Notes under the pieces: model-generated | What the model was told of the DNA's origin: nothing | Database searches by the model: none | The model's input: only the letters and a program-made list of their open reading frames with translations | Position numbers and translations under genes: made by a program | DNA from: an uncultured Planococcus sp. | GTDB taxonomy: Bacteria; Bacillota; Bacilli; Bacillales_A; Planococcaceae | DNA: 64,000 nt | Assembly (NCBI GenBank): GCA_947493585.1 | Contig: CANLRI010000002.1 | Span: 350,899 to 414,898 of the forward strand | Reading direction: 5' to 3' | Shown here: positions 7,965 to 16,000 of the stretch, piece after piece | Layout: every line of letters begins with the position of its first letter | Numbering within the stretch: position 1 is the stretch's first letter

Positions 7965-8819
7965 ATGAAGAAAATGACAGTAGGAATGGCCGCGGTGATT
8001 TTATTGGCAGGATGCGGAACAGGACAAGAGACGAGCGAAACAACTACAGCTGACACTGAAAATGCCACGCAGCAACAAGTGGATGCAACGAATGGAAATA
8101 GCGACAAAGCGCAGGAAGAATCGACCGACCAAGCGGAAAGCAGCGGACAAGCAGCGCAAGACAAGCAAACAGCCTCTTCAGCAGCCAGCAGCGAGATCCG
8201 CGAATTCGACTTGGATTTGAAGTTCACGGATGACCGTAAATGGGAATTCGATTACGACCGCAAACAAGCGTCGATTGAACGTGATTCCGGAGACCGATTA
8301 TCCGGCCAGCAAGCACAGGATGAATTTGCGCAGCTGTTCCAAGCCATCCAGTTTTCAACAGCACGCCCTCTTGACGAAATTAAGCGTGAAGTGTTGGAGG
8401 CAGTTAACGCTGAGCAAGCGGATGTACGGGACTTTGAGCTGGATGTGAAATTCGATTCGGGCGAAGAAATGGAAATCGATCACGATATGAGAAACGGCGG
8501 AACCTCTGAAGAACTCGACGAATTCTCGCTCGATCTGACATTTGTCGGAGGCGGCGAAGCGAGTTACGACTTCGAGAGCAATGAGCGGGAAGCAGAAATC
8601 GAGCGCCGTGATGGGTCAGAAAGTGAAGGGGCAGGGGCACTTGAGGAAATGGAACAATTGATCGGCCAAGTCAATATCACGATGGATCGCTCTGTCGATG
8701 ACATGAAAGCAGAAGTACTGCAAGCATTGGCAATCGATGCAGCTGAAGTAGAGGACTTTGATCTTGAAGTCGATTACCGGGGCGGCGAAGAAATTAAGTT
8801 TTCCCATGATATGAAATAA
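7965..8819 (+). CDS. Lipoprotein with two tandem YusW-like domains
   Basis: A 284-residue exported lipoprotein. MKKMTVGMAAVILLAGC gives a short signal peptide with lipobox LAGC (lipidated Cys 17). A low-complexity Gln/Ser/Thr/Ala linker (about 18-75) follows, then two copies of a YusW-like module. Each module has an FDLDLKF- or FSLDLTF-like strand, a second strand ending YD, and a helix with DEIKREVLEAV or DDMKAEVLQAL. The two copies, about 77-175 and 183-284, match each other in layout and point to an internal duplication. The function of YusW is unknown. The ATG at 7965 follows GAGAAAGGG. Confidence 0.75.
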   Translation: MKKMTVGMAAVILLAGCGTGQETSETTTADTENATQQQVDATNGNSDKAQEESTDQAESSGQAAQDKQTASSAASSEIREFDLDLKFTDDRKWEFDYDRKQASIERDSGDRLSGQQAQDEFAQLFQAIQFSTARPLDEIKREVLEAVNAEQADVRDFELDVKFDSGEEMEIDHDMRNGGTSEELDEFSLDLTFVGGGEASYDFESNEREAEIERRDGSESEGAGALEEMEQLIGQVNITMDRSVDDMKAEVLQALAIDAAEVEDFDLEVDYRGGEEIKFSHDMK

Positions 8820-8845
8820 CAGCTTCTAAGCATAGCGAGCATTAT

Positions 8846-8877
8846 AAAACCCCTCACCTGGATTGGCGAGGGGTTTT
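8846..8877. terminator. Bidirectional terminator
   Basis: Perfect stem AAAACCCCTC/GAGGGGTTTT between the convergent lipoprotein gene and ABC operon; it has T runs on both strands. Confidence 0.85.
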
Positions 8878-8890
8878 ATTTGTAGGCGAT

Positions 8891-9883
8891 TTAGTTCAAA
8901 AACTGTGTATCCGTCAACTCGCTGAAGTCCGGCTGTTCTTTCAGGAATTTCAAGTCGAATGATGAATCGCCGAAGGCTTGGATTTCTTCTCCGTCAATAT
9001 CCGTGCTGAAGAACATATTGTCCCAAGCGCCATCGATAACGGATTTTTCAAGCTCCTGACCGGTAATATCATCGATTGTGGAAATGACGATTTCTTTGGA
9101 TTCTTCCGGATTTTCTTCGATATAAGCAGTAGCTTCTTCGTGCGCATCGACAATGCCTTGTACGGTTTCAGGATCAGACTCGATCAATTCGCTGGAAGTG
9201 ACAAGTACAGATGCCGGAAGCGTGGTGCCAAACGAAATTTCATCAGGTTCGATGATCACTTTGGCGCCGGTATTTTGTGCAAGGACAGAAGCCCAAGGTT
9301 CAGGCGCAACCGCAACATCAATCTTGCCTGTGGCGAACATGGCCTCGTATTGTGCCGGGTTGCCGGTTTGGTGAATCATCTCGCCGCCAATGCGATTGGA
9401 AGTGACCTCATTTTCTTTCATGTACGTTTCAAATTGAACATCATGCGTGCAGCCAACGCGCGGCGTGATAAACGTGCTGCCCGGAATGTCTTCGATGGAT
9501 TCGATGCCGCTGCCCTCACGTGCCATAACAACCGTTCCGCCGCTCGCCCCGCCGGCAATCATGCGTACATCTGCGCCGTTCGTGTAATTGTTCATTGCAG
9601 GGCCAGGACCGACCAGCCCACCGTCGATATCGCCAGTTTTCAGCGCGGTCATGAAGTCTGCACCATCAGCGAATGTGACGTATTCGACATTCGTGCCTTC
9701 AGGTAAATTGCTTTCATAAAATTGCTGGTCTTTTGCGACCATTGCCGTGGCATGGTCAAGGTTCGGGAAATAGCCAAGTACGATGGTATCTTCGGCATCG
9801 CCTGTCGCGGCACCAGATGCTCCGCAAGCCGATAGGATGCCTGCAGCTGCAAGTGAAGTTAAAATAAGTCCATATTTTTTCAT
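8891..9883 (-). CDS. ABC importer substrate-binding lipoprotein (SsuA/TauA/NrtA type)
   Basis: A 330-residue binding protein tethered to the membrane. The start at 9883 (MKKYGLILTSLAAAGILSAC) follows TGAGGAGGT and gives a lipobox LSAC with Cys 20. The mature part begins with a typical NMT1/SsuA-like fold: IVLGYFPNLDHATA, then DFMTALKTGDIDGGLVGPGPA and VAPEPWAS. These families bind aliphatic sulfonates, taurine, nitrate or pyrimidine precursors. The neighbouring cysK favours a sulfur compound (inference). It is the last gene of the operon ATPase - permease - binding protein. Confidence 0.83.
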   Translation of the reverse strand: MKKYGLILTSLAAAGILSACGASGAATGDAEDTIVLGYFPNLDHATAMVAKDQQFYESNLPEGTNVEYVTFADGADFMTALKTGDIDGGLVGPGPAMNNYTNGADVRMIAGGASGGTVVMAREGSGIESIEDIPGSTFITPRVGCTHDVQFETYMKENEVTSNRIGGEMIHQTGNPAQYEAMFATGKIDVAVAPEPWASVLAQNTGAKVIIEPDEISFGTTLPASVLVTSSELIESDPETVQGIVDAHEEATAYIEENPEESKEIVISTIDDITGQELEKSVIDGAWDNMFFSTDIDGEEIQAFGDSSFDLKFLKEQPDFSELTDTQFLN

Positions 9884-9913
9884 GAAATAATACCTCCTCA
9901 AATGGTTTGGATA

Positions 9914-10669
9914 TTAGGATTCGAGTCCCCAGCGTTTCAGGACGTTCTTTTCGATGCGTTGGAAAATCAATTGGTCGACGACTGCGCCGACGACACCGAT
10001 GATAATCATGACGCCAATGACGAGCGCCATATTGCCGAAGTCGGAAGCGTAGCGTAATGTATAGCCAAGCCCCGGCCCGGCACTGAGCAGTTCGCCGGCC
10101 ATGAGCGCGCGCCAGGCGAATGCCCAGGCGAGGCGTGCGCCGGTTACGAGATAAGGGATAGAAGCCGGAATGATGACTTTCCAGAACAAGTCAATGCCGT
10201 TCGAGCCCATGGTCCGTGCAGCTTTTATGTAAAGTGGATTGACGTTTTTGATGCCCGTCCGTACGTTGAGTGTCATGACGAATGTTCCGCCCAGGATGAC
10301 AACAAAAATAATGGCGCCTTCACCGAGGCCGAACCACATCATCGCCAGCGGCAGCCAGATGATGCTCGGTACGCTTTGTAAGGCGAGCACCATCGAGCCA
10401 ATGGTCTCATCAGCCGTTTTCGAGCGTGCCAGCAAAATACCGAGTGCGGTGCCGATCAATAAGGAAACGGCGAGGCCAATGAACAGCCGGCGGAAACTTG
10501 CGACCAAATCATAGACTAAAGTCAGGTCAGCGAACCCGGCGACGAGCGCATCCCAAACGCTGAACGGGGAAGGCAGGATCGTTTCATGCCAGAATTCGAA
10601 ATGGGAGCCGAGCCCCCAGAATAAAATGAGTGCGGTAAAAAAGATGAGGCGCTTAACTGCGGGCTTCAT
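9914..10669 (-). CDS. ABC importer permease (SsuC/TauC type)
   Basis: A 251-residue inner-membrane permease with about 6 membrane segments. The cytoplasmic EAA-type loop (YIKAARTMGSNGIDLFWKVI, about 161-180) contacts the ATPase. The start at 10669 is chosen because GAGGAG lies 7 bases upstream; a TTG two codons earlier is too close to it. The 5' end overlaps the ATPase gene by 17 bp, so the genes are translationally coupled. The substrate follows from the binding protein. Confidence 0.85.
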   Translation of the reverse strand: MKPAVKRLIFFTALILFWGLGSHFEFWHETILPSPFSVWDALVAGFADLTLVYDLVASFRRLFIGLAVSLLIGTALGILLARSKTADETIGSMVLALQSVPSIIWLPLAMMWFGLGEGAIIFVVILGGTFVMTLNVRTGIKNVNPLYIKAARTMGSNGIDLFWKVIIPASIPYLVTGARLAWAFAWRALMAGELLSAGPGLGYTLRYASDFGNMALVIGVMIIIGVVGAVVDQLIFQRIEKNVLKRWGLES

Positions 10670-11441
10670 AGGCAAGCTCCTCGTTTATGACTTTGTCGAT
10701 TTCGCCTTTCAACAGCCCCATAATGCGTTCTTCGAGAGCGGCGACTTGTTGTTTGTGTTCGTCTCGCGGCCGTGGAATATCGACGTCAATATCGGCGATG
10801 ACGGTGCCGGGACGCGTGCCCATGACGACAATGCGATCCGATAGTTTGATCGATTCCTGTATGCTATGCGTGACGAAGACAATCGTTTTCTGTGTATCGA
10901 TCCAAATCTTCTCCAACTGTCCGTGAAGCCGGCTGCGCGTCTGTTCATCAAGCGCTCCGAACGGTTCATCCATTAAGAGAACTGCCGGATCCATAGCGAG
11001 CGAACGTGCAATCGAAACGCGCTGCTGCATGCCGCCCGACAGCTCGTGTGGGTAATGGCCGGCATAATTGCTGAGCTGGACCATCTGCAGGAAGTGGCGT
11101 GCGCGTTCAATCGCTTGTTTTTTGTTCATTTCTTTGCGCAGTGGAAAGACCACATTTTCTGTAACGGTCATCCATGGAAAAAGAGCAGCTTCCTGAAACA
11201 CCATGCCGCGGTCTTTGCCGGGCTTCTGGACGCTTTTTCCATCTACGATGATGCCGCCAGACGAAGCGGAAGTAAGGCCAGCGATCATCGACAATAAAGT
11301 CGACTTGCCGCAACCGGAAGGGCCGAGAATTGAGACGAATTGGCCTTTCGGGATTTCCAAATTGATATCGTCTAATACTGTATTGGCATTATTGTCTTTA
11401 TCGGTATAAATTTTGTTGATGTGCTGGATTTCAATAAACAA
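10653..11441 (-). CDS. ABC importer ATPase (SsuB/TauB type)
   Basis: A 262-residue nucleotide-binding subunit. Walker A is GPSGCGKST (about 40-48), the signature is LSGGMQQRVSIARSLA (about 134-149) and Walker B is VLLMDEP (about 154-160), with the switch His in FVTHSI. It starts at a TTG (11441), with a GGTGA site 5-6 bases upstream, which probably limits its yield. First gene of the importer operon, with a good promoter at 11494-11521. Confidence 0.86.
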   Translation of the reverse strand: MFIEIQHINKIYTDKDNNANTVLDDINLEIPKGQFVSILGPSGCGKSTLLSMIAGLTSASSGGIIVDGKSVQKPGKDRGMVFQEAALFPWMTVTENVVFPLRKEMNKKQAIERARHFLQMVQLSNYAGHYPHELSGGMQQRVSIARSLAMDPAVLLMDEPFGALDEQTRSRLHGQLEKIWIDTQKTIVFVTHSIQESIKLSDRIVVMGTRPGTVIADIDVDIPRPRDEHKQQVAALEERIMGLLKGEIDKVINEELAYEARS

Positions 11442-11493
11442 AAAAGTTCACCGGCTATAAAACCTACCTTTCTAATCGGATATTGTTTAATAA

Positions 11494-11521
11494 AGTATAG
11501 TAGTTTTATAGGGATTGTCAA
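11494..11521 (-). promoter_or_regulatory. Promoter of the ABC importer operon
   Basis: On the minus strand: TTGACA (11521-11516), a 16-base spacer and TATACT (11499-11494). Downstream, the leader holds ATATCCGAT (11483-11475), which also occurs in the cysK leader at 12538-12530, followed in both by AAAGGT within about 12 bases. The shared element may be a common sulfur-control site, for example for a CymR-like repressor (inference). Confidence 0.65.
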
Positions 11522-11552
11522 TAATTCTCGGGAAAAAGTTTTCAGACATAAC

Positions 11553-11580
11553 AAAAAGAGAGGCAGCAGCCTCTCTTTTT
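11553..11580. terminator. Terminator of cysK
   Basis: A 12-bp stem AAAAAGAGAGGC/GCCTCTCTTTTT with loop AGCA, 12 bp after the cysK stop. The T run is symmetrical, so it can work on both strands. Confidence 0.9.
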
Positions 11581-11591
11581 AAAATCCAAAC

Positions 11592-12509
11592 TTATTCAAA
11601 TAGATTCATGCTCAAATAGCGTTCGCCGGTATCCGGCGCGATGCACAATACTTTTTTACCGGTTCCAAGCCGTTTGGCGATTTCGATGGCTGCATAAATG
11701 GTGGCACCGGCAGAGGGGCCGACAAAGACGCCTTCTTCCCTGGCGGAGCTGCGGAACATCTCAATGGCGTCTTCATCTTCAATTGCCATGATCTCGTCAT
11801 AGATCGCCGTATTCAACGTATCCGGCACGAATCCAGGACTGGTGCCGACCAGTTTGTGTTTACCGGGCTTGCCTCCGGACAGGACAGGTGAGCCTTTCGG
11901 TTCGACGACTGTTATGTGGAGGTTCGGCAAATGTTCTTTCAAGGTTTCACCTGTTCCGGTGATGGTGCCGCCAGTACCAGCTGAAGCAACGAATGCGTCC
12001 AGCTGCCCGTTCATTTGCTCAAGGATCTCAAGTGCTGTCGTGCCGCGGTGGGCGTCCGGATTGGCCGGATTTTCAAATTGCTGAGGAATATAACTTCCGG
12101 GAATCGTTTCACGCAATTCAAGCGCTTTATGGATTGCGCCTGGCATTTTATCGTCGCTTGGCGTCAAGACGACTTCCGAACCGAACGCTTTCAGCAAATT
12201 GATGCGCTCTTGAGTGGCATTGTCCGGCAGTACGAGAATGGAACGGTAACCTTTCGCGGCAGCGACCATCGCCAGGCCAATGCCGGTGTTGCCGCTTGTC
12301 GGTTCAATGATTGTCGAGCCAGGCTTTAAAGCCCCCGACTCTTCAGCTTGCTTGATCATATTATAAGCCGCTCGGTCCTTGACGCTTTTGGTCGGGTTGA
12401 ACATTTCCAATTTTACATAGACGTCCGCTGCACCTTCAGGAACAATGCGGTTCAATTTTACGATAGGCGTATCGCCGATCAGGTCTGTAATGGAGTCAAA
12501 TGGTTTCAT
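11592..12509 (-). CDS. cysK: Cysteine synthase A (O-acetylserine sulfhydrylase)
   Basis: A 305-residue PLP enzyme of fold type II that makes L-cysteine from O-acetylserine and sulfide. The PLP lysine lies in NPTKSVKDRAA (about 38-48). The PTSGNTGIGLAM loop (about 69-80) and the phosphate-binding ASAGTGGTITGTG (about 174-186) are intact. ATG 12509 and TTG 12512 are both possible starts; ATG is used here. It lies just upstream of, and on the same strand as, the ABC importer, but separated by a terminator and a promoter. Two related leader motifs suggest joint sulfur regulation. Confidence 0.93.
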   Translation of the reverse strand: MKPFDSITDLIGDTPIVKLNRIVPEGAADVYVKLEMFNPTKSVKDRAAYNMIKQAEESGALKPGSTIIEPTSGNTGIGLAMVAAAKGYRSILVLPDNATQERINLLKAFGSEVVLTPSDDKMPGAIHKALELRETIPGSYIPQQFENPANPDAHRGTTALEILEQMNGQLDAFVASAGTGGTITGTGETLKEHLPNLHITVVEPKGSPVLSGGKPGKHKLVGTSPGFVPDTLNTAIYDEIMAIEDEDAIEMFRSSAREEGVFVGPSAGATIYAAIEIAKRLGTGKKVLCIAPDTGERYLSMNLFE

Positions 12510-12758
12510 CAACTAAACAACCTTTCTCTATCGGATATAAAGGATATTATGTTCTATTGTAGTACAAAGCGAAAGCACGTGCCATTCGCCTGTTTCAGGA
12601 TCTTGGGACACCCTATAAACAATAGAAGAAAGTTTTTCATCCCTTACTCCTCCAAATAAGCAGAACGGAGTGAAATCTTCGACAAAATGCCAAGCAGTAG
12701 CGTACTATTTTGGTAACGGGAAATCGTTCGAATCATGCAATGGAAAGTAGGGACAGAT

Positions 12759-13415
12759 GTGAAAAAACAAATAGTGGTAATCGGTCTTGGGCGCTTCGGA
12801 AGCAGTGTCTGCCAAGAACTTTACGGGATGGGGCACGATATCATGGCAATCGATTCCAACCCGGAAACAGTCAGTACAATGTCCGACTATGCCAGCCACA
12901 CGGCAACAGCTGATGCGACGGATGAAGGCAGCCTGAAATCGCTCGGCGTCCGGAATTTCGAGTACGCCATCGTCGCGATTGGCGACGACTTGCAGGCGAG
13001 CGTGTTGTGCACGCTGATGCTGAAAGAACTGGGCGTGCCTAAGGTCTGGGTAAAAGCACGTGACCAGCAGCACCAAAAGATTCTGGAACGCATCGGGGCA
13101 GACCGTGTCATCCAGCCGGAATATGAAATGGGCGTCCGCACGGCGCATCACATCGATTCCGAAAAAGTAGTCGATTATATCAATTTATCTGAAAACTACA
13201 GCATCATCGAACTGGCAGCCTCGAAAAAAGTAATCGGTAAAACACTTGGTGAACTGAATATCCGCAAAGATTACGGGTGCATGATATTGGCGATCAAGCA
13301 CGGCGAAGATGTCAATATCGCGCCGCTGCTTGAAGACCAGGTGGAAGCAGGCGACATTTTGATTGCGATGGGTCATAAAGACGACCTTAAACGCTTTGAA
13401 GACAAAGGGCTATAA
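12759..13415 (+). CDS. ktrA: Ktr potassium uptake regulatory subunit (RCK)
   Basis: A 218-residue cytosolic gating subunit of a Ktr K+ channel. An N-terminal RCK-N Rossmann domain has the GxGxxG motif VIGLGRFGSSV (about 6-16), which binds ATP or NAD(H). A C-terminal RCK-C domain (about 135-218) is where c-di-AMP binds in relatives. RNFEY and MGHKDDLKRFEDKGL resemble B. subtilis KtrA more than KtrC. The GTG start at 12759 follows GTAGGGA. The membrane partner KtrB is not in the window, and no ydaO-type riboswitch was seen upstream. Confidence 0.87.
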   Translation: MKKQIVVIGLGRFGSSVCQELYGMGHDIMAIDSNPETVSTMSDYASHTATADATDEGSLKSLGVRNFEYAIVAIGDDLQASVLCTLMLKELGVPKVWVKARDQQHQKILERIGADRVIQPEYEMGVRTAHHIDSEKVVDYINLSENYSIIELAASKKVIGKTLGELNIRKDYGCMILAIKHGEDVNIAPLLEDQVEAGDILIAMGHKDDLKRFEDKGL

Positions 13416-13433
13416 AGAAAGAAGGCCTAATCG

Positions 13434-14120
13434 ATGGATAAAGGCGGTGGCTCGATGAAAGTACGGATCGATTGGACGTATAAATCACCGAAAAACAAAG
13501 TTGTGCAATTTCTCTCCGAAGAGCTTGAAGCGAACGAGGCGTTGATGGTGGCACAGGATTTGGAGCGCACAGGACGCACGAAGCGCCTACAATTTGCCGA
13601 TAGGCATAACAGCAATTGGAGCATCAAGGAACTAAGAAACTACATCAAGGAAGTGGAAACAGAGCCTCATGACGTCGTCGCTTATTATGATGGTGGTTTT
13701 GACCGCCATTTGAAACGTGCGGGTCTTGGCTGTGTGGTTTATTTCAAACAAAACGGCAAGGACTACCGGTTGAGAAAAAATGCGGCCATTGATGAGATCG
13801 ATTCAAATAATGAGGCGGAATATGCTGCGCTCTCAATGGCAGTACAAGAAATCGAATTGCTCGGCGTTCACCATCTCCCTGTTCGCTTTATCGGTGATTC
13901 GAGGACGCTCGTTAACCAGATGAGCGGTGAATGGGCGGTGCCGGAAGAAAGCTTGGCCAGGTGGGCTGACCGCATCGACCAGCGATTGGAGAAAATCGGT
14001 ATCCACCCCGAGTATGAATTTGTCCCGAGAAAAGAAAATACAGAAGCCGATCGCTTGGCTACACAAGCTTTAGGGGACATCATGATTGAAAGCCTCGTTG
14101 ATTTAGAAGCAGACAAATAG
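13434..14120 (+). CDS. RNase H-like protein (reverse-transcriptase-like family)
   Basis: A 228-residue protein whose C-terminal half is an RNase HI fold. The acidic metal ligands appear intact: D86 in YYDGG, E129 in NNEAEY, D155 in GDS and D206 in NTEADRLA. The N-terminal 75 residues are a separate small domain with an acidic helix. It resembles Bacillus YpeP-type proteins and may cut RNA in RNA-DNA hybrids. It starts 18 bp after ktrA and is probably cotranscribed. An in-frame ATG at 13455 is an alternative start with its own GGCGGTGG site. Confidence 0.78.
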   Translation: MDKGGGSMKVRIDWTYKSPKNKVVQFLSEELEANEALMVAQDLERTGRTKRLQFADRHNSNWSIKELRNYIKEVETEPHDVVAYYDGGFDRHLKRAGLGCVVYFKQNGKDYRLRKNAAIDEIDSNNEAEYAALSMAVQEIELLGVHHLPVRFIGDSRTLVNQMSGEWAVPEESLARWADRIDQRLEKIGIHPEYEFVPRKENTEADRLATQALGDIMIESLVDLEADK

Positions 14121-14133
14121 AGCGTTACATGCG

Positions 14134-14167
14134 AGTTGCCAGGAATGCTTCTTCCTGGCAACTTTTT
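14134..14167 (+). terminator. Terminator of ktrA-RNase H operon
   Basis: Stem AGTTGCCAGGAA/TTCCTGGCAACT followed by five T. Confidence 0.9.
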
Positions 14168-14237
14168 CTATTCTATGTAAGTTTGTATCACTTTCCATGC
14201 CAAATCACTCAAATTTATCAGAATAGTGTGATATCTA

Positions 14238-14266
14238 TTGAAAATAATTATTTTTGGGTGTATAAA
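14238..14266 (+). promoter_or_regulatory. Promoter of the DUF4397 - sortase pair
   Basis: TTGAAA (14238-14243), a 17-base spacer and TATAAA (14261-14266). It lies inside the upstream open extension of the coding frame, which supports translation starting at 14316. Confidence 0.7.
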
Positions 14267-14315
14267 TGAGGTGTACAAAAGTTATACAAATACTATATGG
14301 AAAGAGGTTGGACAA

Positions 14316-15116
14316 ATGAAGAAGTTATCTCTCTCTCTTGTCGCAATGCTGGTGCTGTTCTCGCTTCTCGGATCTTTGGTCATGGCTGATGAACACGGTG
14401 ACATGGCAAAAGTACGGGTATTGCACGCTTCACCTGATGCCCCTGCAGTAGATGTATACGTCAACGGTGATTTAACGCTAGAAGAAGTGCCGTTCAAAAC
14501 GGATTCCGGATATCTGGAAGTTCCGGCTGGCACACATGATGTAGAAGTATTTGCTGCAGGCACTGAATATGCAGCAGGAGAAGGCGTATTGCAAGCTGAC
14601 CTGGAAGTAGAAGCAGGAAAAGCTTATACAGTGGCTGCTGCAAACCTCTTGGAATCCATCGAATTTGTCGTCGCTGAAGATTCTATGGAAGTAACAGAAG
14701 GGCAATCGAAAGTCCGCGTCGGACATTTGTCTCCGGATGCTCCTGCAGTTGATGTTGGTGTGATCGGTGGAGATGCCTTATTCAGCGGAGCTGAGTTCCC
14801 GGGAATCACGGATTATGCAGAACTTGCTCCTGACACATACGACCTGGAAATCCGCTTGCCGGATGGCACACAAGTATTGCCGCTCGAAGGAACTGAACTT
14901 GCTGCAGATACCGTCTACTCTGTCTTTGCAGTCAACACAGTCGATTCGCTTGAAGTAATCGCCCTTGTCGATTACGAAGCAGCTGCTTCACCGGATGAAA
15001 TGCCGACAACTGGACTTGGCGCACCTGAACAGTCCCAGTCCATGTGGTTGTTGATCGGTGGCGCGTTGTTCATGCTAGCGGCTGGTGGGTTTGTGTGGAG
15101 AAAACGATTTCAATAA
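14316..15116 (+). CDS. Cell-wall anchored DUF4397 protein with sorting signal
   Basis: A 266-residue surface protein. It has a signal peptide (MKKLSLSLVAMLVLFSLLGS, cleavage probably after VMA) and two DUF4397 modules. Each opens with a near-identical motif, VRVLHASPDAPAVDVYV (about 29-45) and VRVGHLSPDAPAVDVGV (about 133-149). The C-terminal sorting signal is MPTTG, then a hydrophobic helix and the basic tail WRKRFQ, a variant of LPXTG. The start follows AAGAGGTTGG. The next gene, overlapping by 32 bp, encodes a sortase, so the pair is most likely enzyme and dedicated substrate. The ligand or role of DUF4397 is unknown. Confidence 0.83.
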   Translation: MKKLSLSLVAMLVLFSLLGSLVMADEHGDMAKVRVLHASPDAPAVDVYVNGDLTLEEVPFKTDSGYLEVPAGTHDVEVFAAGTEYAAGEGVLQADLEVEAGKAYTVAAANLLESIEFVVAEDSMEVTEGQSKVRVGHLSPDAPAVDVGVIGGDALFSGAEFPGITDYAELAPDTYDLEIRLPDGTQVLPLEGTELAADTVYSVFAVNTVDSLEVIALVDYEAAASPDEMPTTGLGAPEQSQSMWLLIGGALFMLAAGGFVWRKRFQ

Positions 15117-15786
15117 ATTCGCATTGCCCCTCGCTTTAGTGTTTCTTGCCGGATGTACGGCTGCCCCGCAAGATGAAGTGAGTATCCGCAGTGCGGAAGT
15201 CGGCTTTGCCGTCAAGGCAGAACCGGCGAAATCAGAACAACAAAAAAAAGTAGAGAAGGCGAAAGCCGTTGAGAAAGAAAAACCGGCGGCCAAGCCGAAG
15301 TCGAAGCCGGTGGTCAATCCGATCAATGAATTGAATCAGCCGGGCATTGCGCCAGAGATGTTATCAATTCCGTCCATTGAATTGGAAGCAGAAGTCACGC
15401 ATCTTGGCGTAACCGATACGGGGGAAATGGCGGTGCCGGATAACGGCGAAGAACTGAGCTGGTTTTCGCCAGGCTACCAACCTGGCCAAAGAGGACGGGC
15501 AGTTATAGCGGGACACGTCGATGATTTGGATGGCCCGGCTGTATTTTGGGACTTGACGGAGCTCGAGCCAGGAGATGAAATCATCGTATCTGGCGAGGAT
15601 CGCAAGTTGCGGTTCAAGGTCCATACAATGGAGTCGGTGCCGCTCGATTTGGCGGATGTCGATTCGGTCTTCGGTTATCATTCATCTCCTGAATTGGTGT
15701 TGATCACTTGTTCCGGAACCTATGATTATGACCGGGGCACGAGAGAAGAACGCTTGATCGTCTATGCCTCGCTTGTAGAAGAATAG
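15085..15786 (+). CDS. Class F-like sortase with a lipoprotein-type signal
   Basis: A 233-residue sortase, the transpeptidase that joins sorted proteins to the cell wall. The catalytic residues look intact: His 144 (IAGHVDD), Cys 209 (LITCSGTYD) and an Arg in REERLIVYA (about 220-223). The N-terminal hydrophobic stretch ends in LAGC (Cys 24), a lipobox, then a Lys/Ala/Pro-rich linker (about 48-80). The start is uncertain: GTG 15085 is used, with TTG 15091 and TTG 15124 as alternatives. All of them either overlap or directly follow the DUF4397 gene, so translation is coupled. Confidence 0.8.
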   Translation: MGLCGENDFNKFALPLALVFLAGCTAAPQDEVSIRSAEVGFAVKAEPAKSEQQKKVEKAKAVEKEKPAAKPKSKPVVNPINELNQPGIAPEMLSIPSIELEAEVTHLGVTDTGEMAVPDNGEELSWFSPGYQPGQRGRAVIAGHVDDLDGPAVFWDLTELEPGDEIIVSGEDRKLRFKVHTMESVPLDLADVDSVFGYHSSPELVLITCSGTYDYDRGTREERLIVYASLVEE

Positions 15787-15787
15787 G

Positions 15788-15822
15788 AAAGCGTCTCTTC
15801 GGAGGCGCTTTTTTTTTTTTTT
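15788..15822 (+). terminator. Terminator of the DUF4397 - sortase pair
   Basis: Stem GCGTCTC/GAGGCGC with loop TTCG, followed by 14 T. Confidence 0.9.
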
Positions 15823-16000
15823 GGCTGATTTTGAAATCCGTCTCATCCCTAGGTTCTAGGAAGTTATGGAGCCGTCACATTTTCGCAACAATACCGAAGG
15901 CAGCACCTTACTTAAAGACTATTTCTGGATAGCTGCATGATATAATTGAGTGGAACTTTTTTTGTTACATCAGATTGTATAAGGAGTCGTCTATTGCCCT

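Noticed and set aside
8978..9706. Plus-strand open frame of 242 codons
   Set aside because: Antisense of the ABC binding-protein gene, Arg- and Cys-rich shadow composition.
12510..12758. SAM riboswitch for cysK or ydaO (c-di-AMP) riboswitch for ktrA
   Set aside because: The divergent gap shows neither the S-box nor the ydaO conserved elements; only short leader motifs were seen.
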